NCBI RefSeq assembly: GCF_003858635.1
Contig: NZ_RQJO01000007.1
Span: 1,179,941-1,243,940 of the forward strand
Source of the DNA: Larkinella rosea
GTDB lineage: Bacteria > Bacteroidota > Bacteroidia > Cytophagales > Spirosomataceae
Length of the DNA stretch: 64,000 bases
Direction: 5' to 3'
Positions 25,696 to 35,636 of this stretch are shown piece after piece (positions within the stretch are counted from its first letter, which is position 1; each line of letters starts with the position of its first letter). The notes under the pieces are model-generated. The model did no database searches. It saw only the letters and a list, made by a program, of their open reading frames with translations, and was not told where the DNA came from. A program made the position numbers and the translations under genes.

Positions 25696-28600
25696 CTACA
25701 GCGCTACACCGTCATTTTCCTGAAGCTGCATTTCCGGTTTTTTCGCCTGTTCTTTCAGTTCAGCCAGTTTTTTCTTTCCGTACGCAAAGCGGGTGATCAC
25801 AACAAACAGCACCGGCACTACGAAAATAGCCAATGAGGTAGCGGCCAGCATCCCGCCAAAAACCGTCCAGCCAATCGTTTTCCGCGCAACGGCACCCGCC
25901 CCACTCGCAAATACCAGCGGTAATACGCCCAGTATAAACGCCAGTGACGTCATGATGATGGGCCGAAGCCGGAGCTTGACGGCATCGAGTGTCGACTCCA
26001 GCAAATCCATCCCTTTGTCAACACGTTCTTTGGCAAATTCCACGATCAAAATGGCATTTTTAGCCGCCAGACCAATCAACGTAATCAACCCAATTTGGGC
26101 GTACACGTTGTTGCTCAGGTACGGAATCAGCGTCAGCGTAAGAATGGCCCCGAACGCTCCGATGGGTACGGACAACAAAACCGCAAACGGAACCGACCAG
26201 CTTTCGTAGAGAGCCGCCAGAAACAGAAACACGAACAGAATCGACAGACCGAATATGTAAACCGTGCTAGAGCCGGAACTGATCTCTTCCCGACTTAAAC
26301 CGGAAAAGTCATAGCCGTATCCAGCCGGTAATACTTTATCGGCCACTTCCCGCAAGGCCTGAATCGCCTGCCCGCTACTATAACCGGGTTTCGGACTTCC
26401 GTTAATTTCGACGGAACGAAACAGGTTATAATGGGAAATCAGGGGCGCATTTTCAATGACTTCCGTTTTGATAACCGTACTGAGTGGTACCATGCCCCCG
26501 GCCTGGTTACGGACAAAATACCGATTCAATTGCTTGATTTCCGAGCGGTAGGCCGTATCGGCCTGAGCCACCACGCGGAATTTCCGGCCATAAACGATGA
26601 AGTCGTTGACGTAGATACTCCCTAGATAGGTTTGCATCGTTGTGTATACTTCGCTGACGTTTATGCCCAGTTTCTTACATTTTTCCCGATCGACATCGAC
26701 CCGGAATGCCGGGGTTTTGGAGGTGAAATACGTAAAGGCGCGGGCGATTTCGGGCCGTTTGTTCGTTTCTGCCAGAAAATTCTGTACCACTTTATCAAAT
26801 GCCTTGACATCATCCGTGCTTTCACGCTGTTCGATCTCAAATGTAAAACCGGCGGTTTGCCCTAAACCCGGAATCGCCGGGGGTGGAATAACGACGACAC
26901 TCGCTTCCTTGATCGACGAAAGTGCGCGCTGGAGCTTCACCACCACCGAGTCGATTTGAACTGATTTATCCTTTCGTTCATCCCAGGGTTTCAATTGGGT
27001 AAAAACCGTACCACTGTTCGATTTACTGGAAAATGTAACAGCGTTCAAACCACCCAATGCCGAAAAGTGGGCAACGTAAGGCTGCTTTTTCAGGATATCC
27101 ATCACCCGGTTTAAAACCGCCAAACTACGGTTGGTCGAAGCGGCTTCTGGAATTTCGTACGTAATGATCACCCGGCCTTCATCTTCCGTCGGAATAAAAC
27201 CGGTCGGTTTGCTTTTAAACAGAAAACCGGTGCCTACGAATAAGCAGGCCAGCATAATCAACACCAATGGTGATGCCTTAATTAGGCGATTCACTCCGCC
27301 ACCGTAAGCGTTGGCAGTACGTTCGAACCATTTATTAAATTTGAAAAAAAACCAGTTCAAGCCCCTGGATTTCTCGTTCATTTCGGTTGGTTTCAGCATC
27401 AGCGCGCACAAGGCTGGCGTCAGTGAAAGAGCGATAAAGGCCGAAATCAATACCGAAACCGCAATCGTGATGGCGAATTGCTGATAAAGTCGCCCGACAA
27501 TTCCAGGAATAAATCCTACTGGAACAAATACGGCGGCCAGAATCAGGGCAATGGCAACAACCGGTCCCGAAATGTCCCGCATCGCTTTTCGGGTAGCTTC
27601 TTTGGCCGATATTCGCTCGGTATCGATGTAGTGCTGAACGGCTTCAACCACCACAATGGCGTCATCGACCACAATTCCGATGGCCAAAACGAAACCAAAC
27701 ATGGTCAGCGTATTGATCGTAAAACCCAGCGGGATGAAAAAGGCGAACGTTCCGAGAATGGAAACCGGAATAGCCAATACCGGAATCAGGGTTGCCCGCC
27801 AGCTTTGCAGGAACAAAAACACCACAATAATAACCAGGCCTAGCGCTTCCAGCAAGGTTTTAACGACCTCATCGACCGAAACCTGCACCACCGAAACCGA
27901 CTCAAAAGGAACCACATAGTCGATGTCGTTCGGGAACGATTCTTTGAGTTTGTCCATAGCGGCATAAACCCCTTTAGCCGTGGAAAGGGCATTGCTACCC
28001 GGCAACTGATAAAGCAGCAGATAGGCCGCCCGGTTGCCATCGACAAACGAATTGCTGACGTAACTGAACTTTCCGAGTTGAACCCGCGCCACATCTTTCA
28101 GGTAAACGATGGAACCAATTGATGGTTTACTCCGCACAACGATGTTCCGAAAATCTTCTTCCTTGCTCAATCGGCTGTTGGTAAAAACCGTATACTCAAA
28201 GGATTGCGAAGATTGCTGCGGAGGAGCCCCCACGGAACCGGCGGCAACCTGGAGGTTTTGCTCCTGCAAAGCTGCTACAACGTCGCCAGGGGTCATTCCG
28301 AGCTGGGCAATTTTGTCGGGTTGCAACCAGATCCGCATACTAAAGTCATCGGCGCGGGAGAAAATATCACCAACTCCTTCGACCCGCAGTAAGGCATCCC
28401 GAATAAAAATATTGGCGTAATTGTCCAGAAAGGAAACGCCGTGGGTTTTGTTGGGCGAATAAATGGCGACCAGCATAAACAAGCTCGGATTCCGTTTGCG
28501 CACGGTCAAACCAAGCCGAGTCACTTCGGAAGGCAACTGGGGCTGAGCAATCCCGACCCGGTTTTGCACATCGAGGGCCGCAATGTTCACGTCCGTACCC

Positions 28601-28890
28601 ACGTCGAAGGTCACGTTCATCGTCATCCGGCCGTCGCTGGTGCTGTTACTTTGCAGATACAGCATGTTTGGCGTACCGTTTACCTGCGTTTCGATGGGGG
28701 TTGCCACGGTTTGTTCCACGGTTTGCGCATCGGCACCGGTATAAGTTCCCGTCACCTGCACAACCGGGGGCGTGATGTCAGGATATTGGCCCACCGGGAG
28801 TTCCAGAATGGCCAGAATCCCAAGCAATACAATGACTATGGAAATAACAATGGCCGTTACGGGCCGGTTGATGAACGTATTGGCAAACAT
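25696..28890 (-). CDS. RND efflux permease, HAE1 (AcrB-like) family
   Basis: 1064-residue inner-membrane proton-driven exporter of drugs or other hydrophobic compounds. It has the HAE1 order: first membrane helix at 8-30, two large periplasmic loops and twelve membrane segments. The proton-relay Asp pair is in FVLAIGIVVDDAIVVVEAV near residue 405, and the RND motif GNxNxxx-type start MFANTFINRPVTAIVISIVI is standard. The gene overlaps nothing but follows the adaptor gene by 12 bases on the minus strand, completing a tolC-adaptor-permease operon. No local repressor gene (TetR or MarR type) is present. Confidence 0.96.
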   Translation of the reverse strand: MFANTFINRPVTAIVISIVIVLLGILAILELPVGQYPDITPPVVQVTGTYTGADAQTVEQTVATPIETQVNGTPNMLYLQSNSTSDGRMTMNVTFDVGTDVNIAALDVQNRVGIAQPQLPSEVTRLGLTVRKRNPSLFMLVAIYSPNKTHGVSFLDNYANIFIRDALLRVEGVGDIFSRADDFSMRIWLQPDKIAQLGMTPGDVVAALQEQNLQVAAGSVGAPPQQSSQSFEYTVFTNSRLSKEEDFRNIVVRSKPSIGSIVYLKDVARVQLGKFSYVSNSFVDGNRAAYLLLYQLPGSNALSTAKGVYAAMDKLKESFPNDIDYVVPFESVSVVQVSVDEVVKTLLEALGLVIIVVFLFLQSWRATLIPVLAIPVSILGTFAFFIPLGFTINTLTMFGFVLAIGIVVDDAIVVVEAVQHYIDTERISAKEATRKAMRDISGPVVAIALILAAVFVPVGFIPGIVGRLYQQFAITIAVSVLISAFIALSLTPALCALMLKPTEMNEKSRGLNWFFFKFNKWFERTANAYGGGVNRLIKASPLVLIMLACLFVGTGFLFKSKPTGFIPTEDEGRVIITYEIPEAASTNRSLAVLNRVMDILKKQPYVAHFSALGGLNAVTFSSKSNSGTVFTQLKPWDERKDKSVQIDSVVVKLQRALSSIKEASVVVIPPPAIPGLGQTAGFTFEIEQRESTDDVKAFDKVVQNFLAETNKRPEIARAFTYFTSKTPAFRVDVDREKCKKLGINVSEVYTTMQTYLGSIYVNDFIVYGRKFRVVAQADTAYRSEIKQLNRYFVRNQAGGMVPLSTVIKTEVIENAPLISHYNLFRSVEINGSPKPGYSSGQAIQALREVADKVLPAGYGYDFSGLSREEISSGSSTVYIFGLSILFVFLFLAALYESWSVPFAVLLSVPIGAFGAILTLTLIPYLSNNVYAQIGLITLIGLAAKNAILIVEFAKERVDKGMDLLESTLDAVKLRLRPIIMTSLAFILGVLPLVFASGAGAVARKTIGWTVFGGMLAATSLAIFVVPVLFVVITRFAYGKKKLAELKEQAKKPEMQLQENDGVAL

Positions 28891-28902
28891 TTTTAAAGCT
28901 GA

Positions 28903-30069
28903 TTAGCGGGTTTGACCGGTTGTTGACTGAGCCGCAGTGGGTGCCTGCGCCACCGCAGCCGAATCACTTACGACTTTCACAACCGCCCCATCCCGCAGTT
29001 TCTGGATACCTTCTGTCACAATTTTATCTCCCTCACGAATACCGTCTTTCACCACGATGTTGGGTCCAATGCGGTTTCCAAGCGAAATTTTCCGCTGAAA
29101 TACTTTGCTGCTGTCACCAAGCACATAGACAAAATATTCACTCATCTGCTCCGTAACCGCTTTGTAGGGAATCAGCAGCCGCTGGCCCGAATCACTGTTC
29201 AGGACCCGAACGTTTCCGTTCATGCCGGATTTTAACATTTTTTGATTGTTGGCAAAAAATAAACGCACTTTAAGCGTCCCGGTTTGGGGATCGACGGCAC
29301 GGTCTATAATCCCAACTTTGCCCGAAGCTTTGTAGGGCTGTCCGCCAGCCAGAATAAAGACGAACGTTGAGTCCGTAATTTTCTGATTTTGAAACCGGAC
29401 GAATCGCGGAATATCCGTTTCGTCCACCGAAATATCGACCGCAATGGGATTGTCTGACGAGATCGTGTTCAGCAGGGTTTGTCCCGGCGACACCGCAGCA
29501 CCAAGTTTTACCTGAGAAATGCCAATCGTTCCGGTTAAGGGGGCTTTGATCGTGGCGTATTCCAGATTAGTGGATACGCGCGACACATTCGCCCGCGCTG
29601 CGGCCACCTGCATTTTGGCGGATTCAAGCGCAGCTTCGGCGTTATCGACAACCTGTCGGGCAATGGCGTCCTGTTTCGCCAGCGTTTCGTACCGATCGGC
29701 GTCCTTCTGAGCCCGGTTCAGGTTAGCGAGTGCCACGTTGACATTCGCAACGGCTTCGTCATAATTGGCCTGATATTGCTGTTTATCAATCTCGTACAGC
29801 TTTTGTCCTTTGGATACGATCTGGCCTTCTGTAAAGAAAATGCCGGTGATGTAACCGGTGATCTGTGGGTAAATTTCTACCTGATTCAAGGGCGTTACGG
29901 TAGCCGGATATTCATCGTAATAAACGGCGGACCCCTGGTTGGCAACGGCAACCACAACCGAAGTCGGTGGTGGCGGCCCCTGCTGGGCCTGTTTTTTATC
30001 TCCTCCGCAAGCCATCAAACCCGATAGCACGATCAGCGGTACGAAAAAAGTATGCAGAAAACTCTTCAT
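28903..30069 (-). CDS. RND efflux periplasmic adaptor (membrane fusion) lipoprotein
   Basis: 388-residue adaptor linking the permease to the outer-membrane channel. Lipobox SGLMAC is at residues 16-21. The biotinyl-lipoyl-like strand (YPQITGYITGIFFTEGQIVSKGQKLYEID) flanks an alpha-hairpin at about 95-165 (coiled coil, Ala/Gln-rich), then the beta-barrel and the membrane-proximal domain (ITEGIQKLRDGAVVKVV). It lies 12 bases upstream of the permease gene. Confidence 0.95.
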   Translation of the reverse strand: MKSFLHTFFVPLIVLSGLMACGGDKKQAQQGPPPPTSVVVAVANQGSAVYYDEYPATVTPLNQVEIYPQITGYITGIFFTEGQIVSKGQKLYEIDKQQYQANYDEAVANVNVALANLNRAQKDADRYETLAKQDAIARQVVDNAEAALESAKMQVAAARANVSRVSTNLEYATIKAPLTGTIGISQVKLGAAVSPGQTLLNTISSDNPIAVDISVDETDIPRFVRFQNQKITDSTFVFILAGGQPYKASGKVGIIDRAVDPQTGTLKVRLFFANNQKMLKSGMNGNVRVLNSDSGQRLLIPYKAVTEQMSEYFVYVLGDSSKVFQRKISLGNRIGPNIVVKDGIREGDKIVTEGIQKLRDGAVVKVVSDSAAVAQAPTAAQSTTGQTR

Positions 30070-30109
30070 CCGAAATGATCTATGTATAAATAAACTTTGC
30101 TAGTTGATT

Positions 30110-31462
30110 TTAGTAGTTTTGAACCGTTCCCAGCGCGCGCTGCACATCCAGCTTGCTGGCCAGCACCTGATAAAGGGCGTTGAAAAACGTCAGCTGGGTA
30201 GTCCGCAGGTCATTCTGCGCAATAATCACATCCAAATAAGCCCGAACGCCCGAACGATATTGCAGTTGAATCACCCGGTAAACATCGTTAGCCAGATCCA
30301 GATTTTCCTGCAAGGCCCGGTAATTCGCCAGATTGCCTTTGTAATTGGCCATCGCCTGGCGGTATTCCGTCGTTACGGTATTCGACAGATTGGTTAAATC
30401 CCACTGTGAACGCTGGAGTCTTAATTCGGCAATCCGGGATTCCTGAACGCGCTTGCCGCCCTGATAAATCGGCATGGCAATCGTTAGGCCGATGAGCGAG
30501 TTCGGGAAATTCCGACTGTATAATTTGGCAAATTCACTATTCTGAAAAACGAAATTATAACTTGCCGAAGCCGAAACCGTCGGTAAGTACGCCCACTTAT
30601 TGTATAACACATTGGCTTTCAGCAATTCCTGCTGCGTCCGCAACAACTGAAATTCGATCCGACTTTCCGGTTTTACCAGTTGCAGCGTATCAATAAATAC
30701 TTCATTGGCCAGTTGCAGCGTATCGTAGGCTACTTTCAGTTCAGCGTTGGCCGGATAACCCATTAACTGTTTGAGCAACTGCGCTTTCCCGCCAATCTGT
30801 TCCTGAGCCTGTTTGCGTTGCGCCCGCGAATTGTTCAGGGCGATCGACGCCCGTTTGTAATCCGTCCGATCGACCAAACCGCTTTTGTATTGATTGGTGG
30901 CATCCTGCAAACTGCGCTCCAGCCGGACGATGTCGCCGTCCAGGATGTCGACTTGTTTTTGCGTAAGAATCAGATCATAAAAGGCTTTGCTCACATTGAC
31001 CGTTACGTCGATCTGGTTGTTGACGAGCGACTGACGGGCCTGTTCCCGGTAGGTATCCGCCGTTCGGCTGGCCAGTAATACGTCCCGGTTGAAGATGTTC
31101 TGGCTGAGTGAAAACTGAAAGTTCGACAGGTTGGCGACCCCCGTCGTTACCGCGACCCGCTCCGGCGAAGTAGGATTACTAAAATTGGGGAAAAGCGAAA
31201 CGGGAAGTTTCAAATACCGCTGCAGGTTGTAAGCCCCGGAAATTTGCGGCAACCAACTCGATAACGTACTGCGAATGGTACGTTCAGCAATCTGTTGGTC
31301 GATCTCGGCCTGTTTAATAACCGGCTGGTGCTGAAGGGCATACTGAACACAACTTTGTAAAGTAGCCTGTTGTAATGTGGAATCAGTAGACTGTTGCGAA
31401 AATGAAATATATGGCCCAAAACTAATCAGGCAGGCAATCAGGTACTTTTTCGCTACTATCAT
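30110..31462 (-). CDS. TolC-family outer-membrane efflux channel
   Basis: 450-residue outer-membrane channel. A signal peptide (MIVAKKYLIACLISFGPYISFSQ) precedes two OEP repeats with the expected long helices: first repeat at about 40-225 and second at about 250-445. Typical motifs are LQSCVQYALQHQPVIKQAE and LPTVSASASYNF. Start 31462 is chosen for the signal peptide; 54 extra codons upstream have no coding character. First gene of the efflux operon, 40 bases before the adaptor gene and 121 bases after aroK. Confidence 0.93.
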   Translation of the reverse strand: MIVAKKYLIACLISFGPYISFSQQSTDSTLQQATLQSCVQYALQHQPVIKQAEIDQQIAERTIRSTLSSWLPQISGAYNLQRYLKLPVSLFPNFSNPTSPERVAVTTGVANLSNFQFSLSQNIFNRDVLLASRTADTYREQARQSLVNNQIDVTVNVSKAFYDLILTQKQVDILDGDIVRLERSLQDATNQYKSGLVDRTDYKRASIALNNSRAQRKQAQEQIGGKAQLLKQLMGYPANAELKVAYDTLQLANEVFIDTLQLVKPESRIEFQLLRTQQELLKANVLYNKWAYLPTVSASASYNFVFQNSEFAKLYSRNFPNSLIGLTIAMPIYQGGKRVQESRIAELRLQRSQWDLTNLSNTVTTEYRQAMANYKGNLANYRALQENLDLANDVYRVIQLQYRSGVRAYLDVIIAQNDLRTTQLTFFNALYQVLASKLDVQRALGTVQNY

Positions 31463-31583
31463 ATAAGTATACGGCGCAATTTGCCTTTTTAATACGGCAC
31501 TTGGGGGAAGCAAACTGTATTGAATACATATTGAAAGTTTTAAATGGTTCCGGGAAAGCGAAAAGATTATTGAATAGCCACAG

Positions 31584-32093
31584 CTACAAATACTTTTCAA
31601 TTTGCTTACTGAGCTCGTCCACAACGGTTTCGCCCGGAATAATTAAATCCGCCTGGGTATAATAAAACCGGCGGTCAGCATATTTCTGACGCAGATTTTC
31701 CAGTAAAGTCGGGTCCTGCCGGTTGAAAAGCGGCCGATCGTCCAGCCGATGGCGAAGCATCCGTTCCAGCAATTGCTCCGGGGCCACATCCAGAAAAATA
31801 CTGAATCCAGACGCCTTGATGTACTCCATGTTACCGTGAAAACAGGGCATTCCCCCTCCCGTTGCCACCACCAGCTGACTTCCGGGTTGAATGGTGTGCA
31901 GAACCCGGCTTTCCACTTCCCGAAAATAGGCTTCACCGTCGGTCTGGAAAATCGAATTAATACTACGCCCGTTTTCTTCCTGAATAATCAGTTTATCCGT
32001 ATCAACGAATCGATAGGCCAAGTGGCGGGCCAGCCGTTTGCCCAGGGTGGTTTTCCCCGACGAAGGCATCCCGACCAAAAAAATATTCTTCAT
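31584..32093 (-). CDS. aroK: shikimate kinase
   Basis: 169-residue kinase of the chorismate pathway: shikimate + ATP to shikimate 3-phosphate. The Walker A loop GMPSSGKT is at 8-15, the shikimate-binding set is DTD at 31-33, Arg58 in FREVE and GGG at 79-81, and the lid arginine is in DDRPLF. The start at 32093 gives the standard MKNIFLVG opening; an ATG seven codons earlier is possible. It follows the DoxX gene by 25 bases, so it probably belongs to the DUF1599-DoxX-aroK unit. Confidence 0.95.
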   Translation of the reverse strand: MKNIFLVGMPSSGKTTLGKRLARHLAYRFVDTDKLIIQEENGRSINSIFQTDGEAYFREVESRVLHTIQPGSQLVVATGGGMPCFHGNMEYIKASGFSIFLDVAPEQLLERMLRHRLDDRPLFNRQDPTLLENLRQKYADRRFYYTQADLIIPGETVVDELSKQIEKYL

Positions 32094-32118
32094 TTGAAAC
32101 ACCCTGACAGGCAAATAC

Positions 32119-33267
32119 TTAATTACTTTTCACTAGCGCTGCAACCTCATCCGGACCGGGTGTGTCGGCATGGTGCCATTTGCCTTTTACCACGCCATTG
32201 TTGATCAACCACAGGCCGGGATTGGAGCGAACGATGGTTTTCAAAACCGTTGCATCAGCTTTATAAACCGGTATCGCAAGCTGGTATTCATGCCGGAAAT
32301 CGTTGATTTGCTTGTCACTCACCGAGGTTAGAATCATCGGCTTTACATTTTTATCCTCAACGCCTTTCATCAACTTTCGAATGGCAGACATATTGCCGAT
32401 GTTCAGGTCTTCCAGATCCCGGATAATAAGCATCAGTTTAGCGCCTTCGAACGTGGCCTGTGTAAAATCGCCTTCGTCGTTCCAAACCCGGTAATCCGTA
32501 ATCTTGGGTTTAGCCGATTCGTTCAGCAAAATCATTTCCTTGAACTTATAGGTGGTGTCGGTCGGGTATTTTTCAAGTTCGACTTCCTTGCCGTCCTTCT
32601 CCATTTTGTAGGAAAACCTTAATGGTTCAGATGGTTGCATCTCGGCCGGAATGTTTTTCCCAACGGCATACGGTAACAAATCGAGCGGTGGAAGGTGCTG
32701 AATGGCATACACTCCGATGCCCAGCGAAAGTACCGTAGCCAGCCCCACCAGAAAACCGGTGCGTGTATTCCGGAAAACGTGCCGTTGCCAAATGATGACC
32801 AGAATCAGAATGAGCAGAAAAATATCTTTGCTAAAAGAAGTCCACGGTTTTAGCTTGATCGCGTCACCAAAACATCCACAGTCCGTTACCTTGTTGAAAT
32901 AAGCTGAATAGAAAGTCAGAAAGGTGAAGAATACAATCAGGGCCAGCAATATCCAGGACGTCGATCGCATTCGGTACGACAACAACAAAGCCACACCCAG
33001 GACCACCTCAGCCGTACAGAAAAAAACCGATAAGACCAGGGTAAAAGGAATCAGGCCGTGGAAAAAACCGGCCATTGCCGGCACATCCAGCGCAAAAACC
33101 TCGAAATATTCGGTGAGCTTGATTTGAGTGCCCACCGGATCATTGATTTTAATCAGGCCGGAAAAAATAAAAATAACGGCAACCACAAAACGGGCCGATT
33201 GCGCCACAACGCGCTGCCAGGTAGCCGGTTTGCGGCTGGCAACGGCACGGGTTTTACTAGCGTTCAT
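32119..33267 (-). CDS. DoxX-family membrane protein with thioredoxin-like C-terminus (BT_3928 type)
   Basis: 382-residue inner-membrane protein. The first half (about 20-190) has five or so membrane segments and the DoxX/MauE-like signature FSGLIKINDPVGTQIKLTEY, plus a Cys pair in VTDCGCFGDAIK that resembles the MauE-type methylamine-utilisation proteins linked to disulfide chemistry. The second half (about 235-380) folds like a thioredoxin-type domain (GAKLMLIIRDLEDLN, NPGLWLINNGVVKGKWHH) but lacks a CxxC. A role in respiratory or redox balance is plausible and unproven. The start overlaps the stop of the DUF1599 gene. Confidence 0.85.
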   Translation of the reverse strand: MNASKTRAVASRKPATWQRVVAQSARFVVAVIFIFSGLIKINDPVGTQIKLTEYFEVFALDVPAMAGFFHGLIPFTLVLSVFFCTAEVVLGVALLLSYRMRSTSWILLALIVFFTFLTFYSAYFNKVTDCGCFGDAIKLKPWTSFSKDIFLLILILVIIWQRHVFRNTRTGFLVGLATVLSLGIGVYAIQHLPPLDLLPYAVGKNIPAEMQPSEPLRFSYKMEKDGKEVELEKYPTDTTYKFKEMILLNESAKPKITDYRVWNDEGDFTQATFEGAKLMLIIRDLEDLNIGNMSAIRKLMKGVEDKNVKPMILTSVSDKQINDFRHEYQLAIPVYKADATVLKTIVRSNPGLWLINNGVVKGKWHHADTPGPDEVAALVKSN

Positions 33268-33821
33268 TCAGGTACAGAGGTTTCTACTACGTCTAATTTG
33301 ATTAAACAGAACACGGCATAATTAATCATGTCCATGTAGTTTGCATCGACGCCTTCCGAAATCAGGGTTTTGCCCAGATTGTCTTCAATTTGTTTCGTAC
33401 GAAGCAATTTCATCAGTATAATGTCCGTCATGGAACTCACCCGCATCTCGCGCCAGGCTTCGCCGTAATCGTGGTTTTTGGCAAATAACAATGCCATCAC
33501 CCGTTCTATCTGGCGATCGTATAATAAAGTAATGGCCTCCACCGATAGTTCCATTTCGTCGCTATCGGCCAGTTCCAGCTGGATCAGCGCCATCACGCAA
33601 TAATTGATAATTCCCATGAACTCAGGCACAACACCTTCATCAACACGCTGTGTTCCGAGTTCCTGTAAAGTCCGAATACGTTGAGCTTTGATGTAAATCT
33701 GATCCGTGATGGAGGGTAAGCGCAGAATGCGCCAGGCCGTACCGTAGTCTTTATTCTTTTTCTGAAAAACCTCTTTGCAGAGTTGAATGACTTGCCGATA
33801 TTGAGCTTCGGTTTGCAACAT
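33264..33821 (-). CDS. DUF1599 protein, tandem-repeat
   Basis: 185-residue protein made of two copies of the same unit: KKNKDYGTAWRILRLPSITD (about 22-41) and AKNHDYGEAWREMRVSSMTD (about 113-132), each followed by a helix with INYCVMALIQLEL or INYAVFCLIKLDV. DUF1599 is a nucleotide-modification-associated family, so a nucleotide substrate is plausible; nothing closer is known to me. Its stop overlaps the start of the DoxX gene by four bases. The gene is divergent from folP (101 bases apart), an arrangement I recall as frequent in this phylum. Confidence 0.88.
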   Translation of the reverse strand: MLQTEAQYRQVIQLCKEVFQKKNKDYGTAWRILRLPSITDQIYIKAQRIRTLQELGTQRVDEGVVPEFMGIINYCVMALIQLELADSDEMELSVEAITLLYDRQIERVMALLFAKNHDYGEAWREMRVSSMTDIILMKLLRTKQIEDNLGKTLISEGVDANYMDMINYAVFCLIKLDVVETSVPE

Positions 33822-33922
33822 ACGTTGGAATCTTCAGTTGTCAGTCTTCCGTAGCCATTCGATTTTCTGCCGCATTCTGATTCATACTGAAGAATCGCAT
33901 CCGAAGACTACCCACTAATTTC

Positions 33923-34771
33923 ATGCCGAAAGTTAACAAAAAAACGCTCAATCTGCGGGGAAATGTTCTGGATCTGGCGACGCCGGTGGTCATGGGAATA
34001 CTGAACGTTACGGCAGATTCGTTCTATGCTGAAAGCCGGGTTCAGTCTGTCGATCAGGCAGTTGACCAGGCGGGAATCATGATTTTGGAAGGAGCGTCAG
34101 TGCTGGATATTGGCGGTTATTCGACCCGACCGGGCGCGATAGATATTGATTCCGAAGCGGAAGCGAACCGGGTTTTGCCTATTTTTGAAGCGCTGGTGCG
34201 GGCTTTTCCCGATTTTGCGCTTTCGGTCGATACGTTTCGGGCGTCGGTAGCCCGTCAGGCGGTTGAGGCAGGTGCGGTGATGGTGAACGATGTTTCGGGC
34301 GGAACCCTCGATCCGCTTATGTTCGAAACCGTGGCGCAACTGGGCGTTCCGTATGTCTTAATGCACATGCGCGGCACTCCGCAAACCATGACCGAACATA
34401 CGGTTTATCAGAATCTGGTACCGGACATTCTGTTCGAAATGCAGGAACAATTCTTAAAACTTCGGGCGTTGGGGCAAAATGATATTTTGATCGACCCCGG
34501 TTTTGGGTTTGCCAAAACACCGCAGCAGAATTTTCAGTTGCTGAATCAGCTGGAGTCTTTTCAGTCGTTTCATGCTCCGTTGCTGGTGGGACTCTCGCGT
34601 AAATCGACCATCTGGCGGACCCTGAACATCCGGCCCGAAGAAGCCCTGAATGGCACGACGGTTTTGAATACGATTGCCCTGACGAAAGGGGCGGCTATTT
34701 TACGGGTGCACGATGTGCGTGAAGCGGTCGAAGCGATTCAATTATTGAACAGTTGCCGGTCGGCAGGGTAA
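33923..34771 (+). CDS. folP: dihydropteroate synthase
   Basis: 282-residue TIM-barrel enzyme of folate synthesis, joining p-aminobenzoate to the pterin diphosphate; the target of sulfonamides. Signatures: VVMGILNVTADSFY (residues about 22-35), GASVLDIGGYSTRPGA (pterin loop), SVDTFRASVARQAVEAG, MVNDVSGG, LMHMRGTPQTM, DILIDPGFGFAKT and LVGLSRKS. The active site is complete. cdaA follows by 34 bases on the same strand, so they form one operon. Confidence 0.96.
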   Translation: MPKVNKKTLNLRGNVLDLATPVVMGILNVTADSFYAESRVQSVDQAVDQAGIMILEGASVLDIGGYSTRPGAIDIDSEAEANRVLPIFEALVRAFPDFALSVDTFRASVARQAVEAGAVMVNDVSGGTLDPLMFETVAQLGVPYVLMHMRGTPQTMTEHTVYQNLVPDILFEMQEQFLKLRALGQNDILIDPGFGFAKTPQQNFQLLNQLESFQSFHAPLLVGLSRKSTIWRTLNIRPEEALNGTTVLNTIALTKGAAILRVHDVREAVEAIQLLNSCRSAG

Positions 34772-34805
34772 AACCGAAAACCGCCAGCCAAACACTATCT
34801 CTAGT

Positions 34806-35636
34806 ATGAAAATTGGATTTCTCGATATCGAATGGTTTGACGTTCTGGACGTTCTGCTGCTGGCTTTCCTGCTTTACCAGATTTATTTTCTGGTCAAAGG
34901 CACCATCGCCAGCCGGATTTTCCTGGGTTATCTGCTGATTTATTTACTCTATCTGGTCGCCAAAGCCATCGGTCTGGAGTTATTAACCACCATTCTGGGC
35001 TACTTTATCAGTGTAGGAGCCTTGGCCCTGATCATCATTTTCCAGCAGGAAATCCGCCGGTTTTTGCTTATCATCGGAAAATCGACCAACATCGCCAACA
35101 GCCGATTTGTCATGCGCTGGTTTCGCCAACCGTCGGTTGCCGAGCCCTCCACGCCCTTAAAACCCATCGTCGATGCCTGCAAATCCATGTCTTCGGAATT
35201 TACCGGCGGTTTGATCGTGGTGGCCAAAAACGACGATCTGGAGAAATTCATCCTGACGGGTGACCGACTGGATGCGTTTATTTCCAAACGTCTGCTGTTG
35301 TCCATCGCCGGACAATACAGCCCCTTACGCGACGGCGCTGTCATCATTTCTGAAGACCGAATTCGGGCGGCCCGCTGTATTTTACCCATTTCGGAGAACG
35401 ATGAAATACTGACGTCAACTGGTTTTCGGCACCGGGCGGCCATCGGAATCAGCGAAGTAACCGATGCGGCCGCCATCGCCATTTCTGAAGAAACCGGTCG
35501 TATTTCGCTGGCCATCGACGGTGAATTATACCCCAACATTTCCTCCTCCGAACTGGAAGAAAAGCTCCAGCAATACCTGCTTGAATCAAACCGGGTACGA
35601 AAACGGGAAGGCGGGAAAGACACGCCCGTTGAATGA
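34806..35636 (+). CDS. cdaA: diadenylate cyclase CdaA
   Basis: 276-residue membrane-bound enzyme making cyclic di-AMP from two ATP. Three membrane helices lie at about 12-85. The DAC domain at about 105-250 carries the catalytic DGAVIIS near residue 178 and RHRAAIGISE near residue 205, with SEETGRISLA after it. In other bacteria CdaA controls potassium and osmotic balance, usually with CdaR and GlmM; no cdaR is adjacent here. Co-transcribed with folP. Confidence 0.94.
   Translation: MKIGFLDIEWFDVLDVLLLAFLLYQIYFLVKGTIASRIFLGYLLIYLLYLVAKAIGLELLTTILGYFISVGALALIIIFQQEIRRFLLIIGKSTNIANSRFVMRWFRQPSVAEPSTPLKPIVDACKSMSSEFTGGLIVVAKNDDLEKFILTGDRLDAFISKRLLLSIAGQYSPLRDGAVIISEDRIRAARCILPISENDEILTSTGFRHRAAIGISEVTDAAAIAISEETGRISLAIDGELYPNISSSELEEKLQQYLLESNRVRKREGGKDTPVE

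Noticed and set aside
27478-27843. Long plus-strand frames over the efflux permease and other genes
   Set aside because: They are mirror frames of well-supported genes on the other strand with no family match.
33831-33909. Crossing short inverted words (TCTTCAGT/ACTGAAGA and AGTCTTC/GAAGACT) between DUF1599 and folP
   Set aside because: They cross rather than nest, are 7-8 bases long and have no T-run; likely chance in a divergent promoter region.
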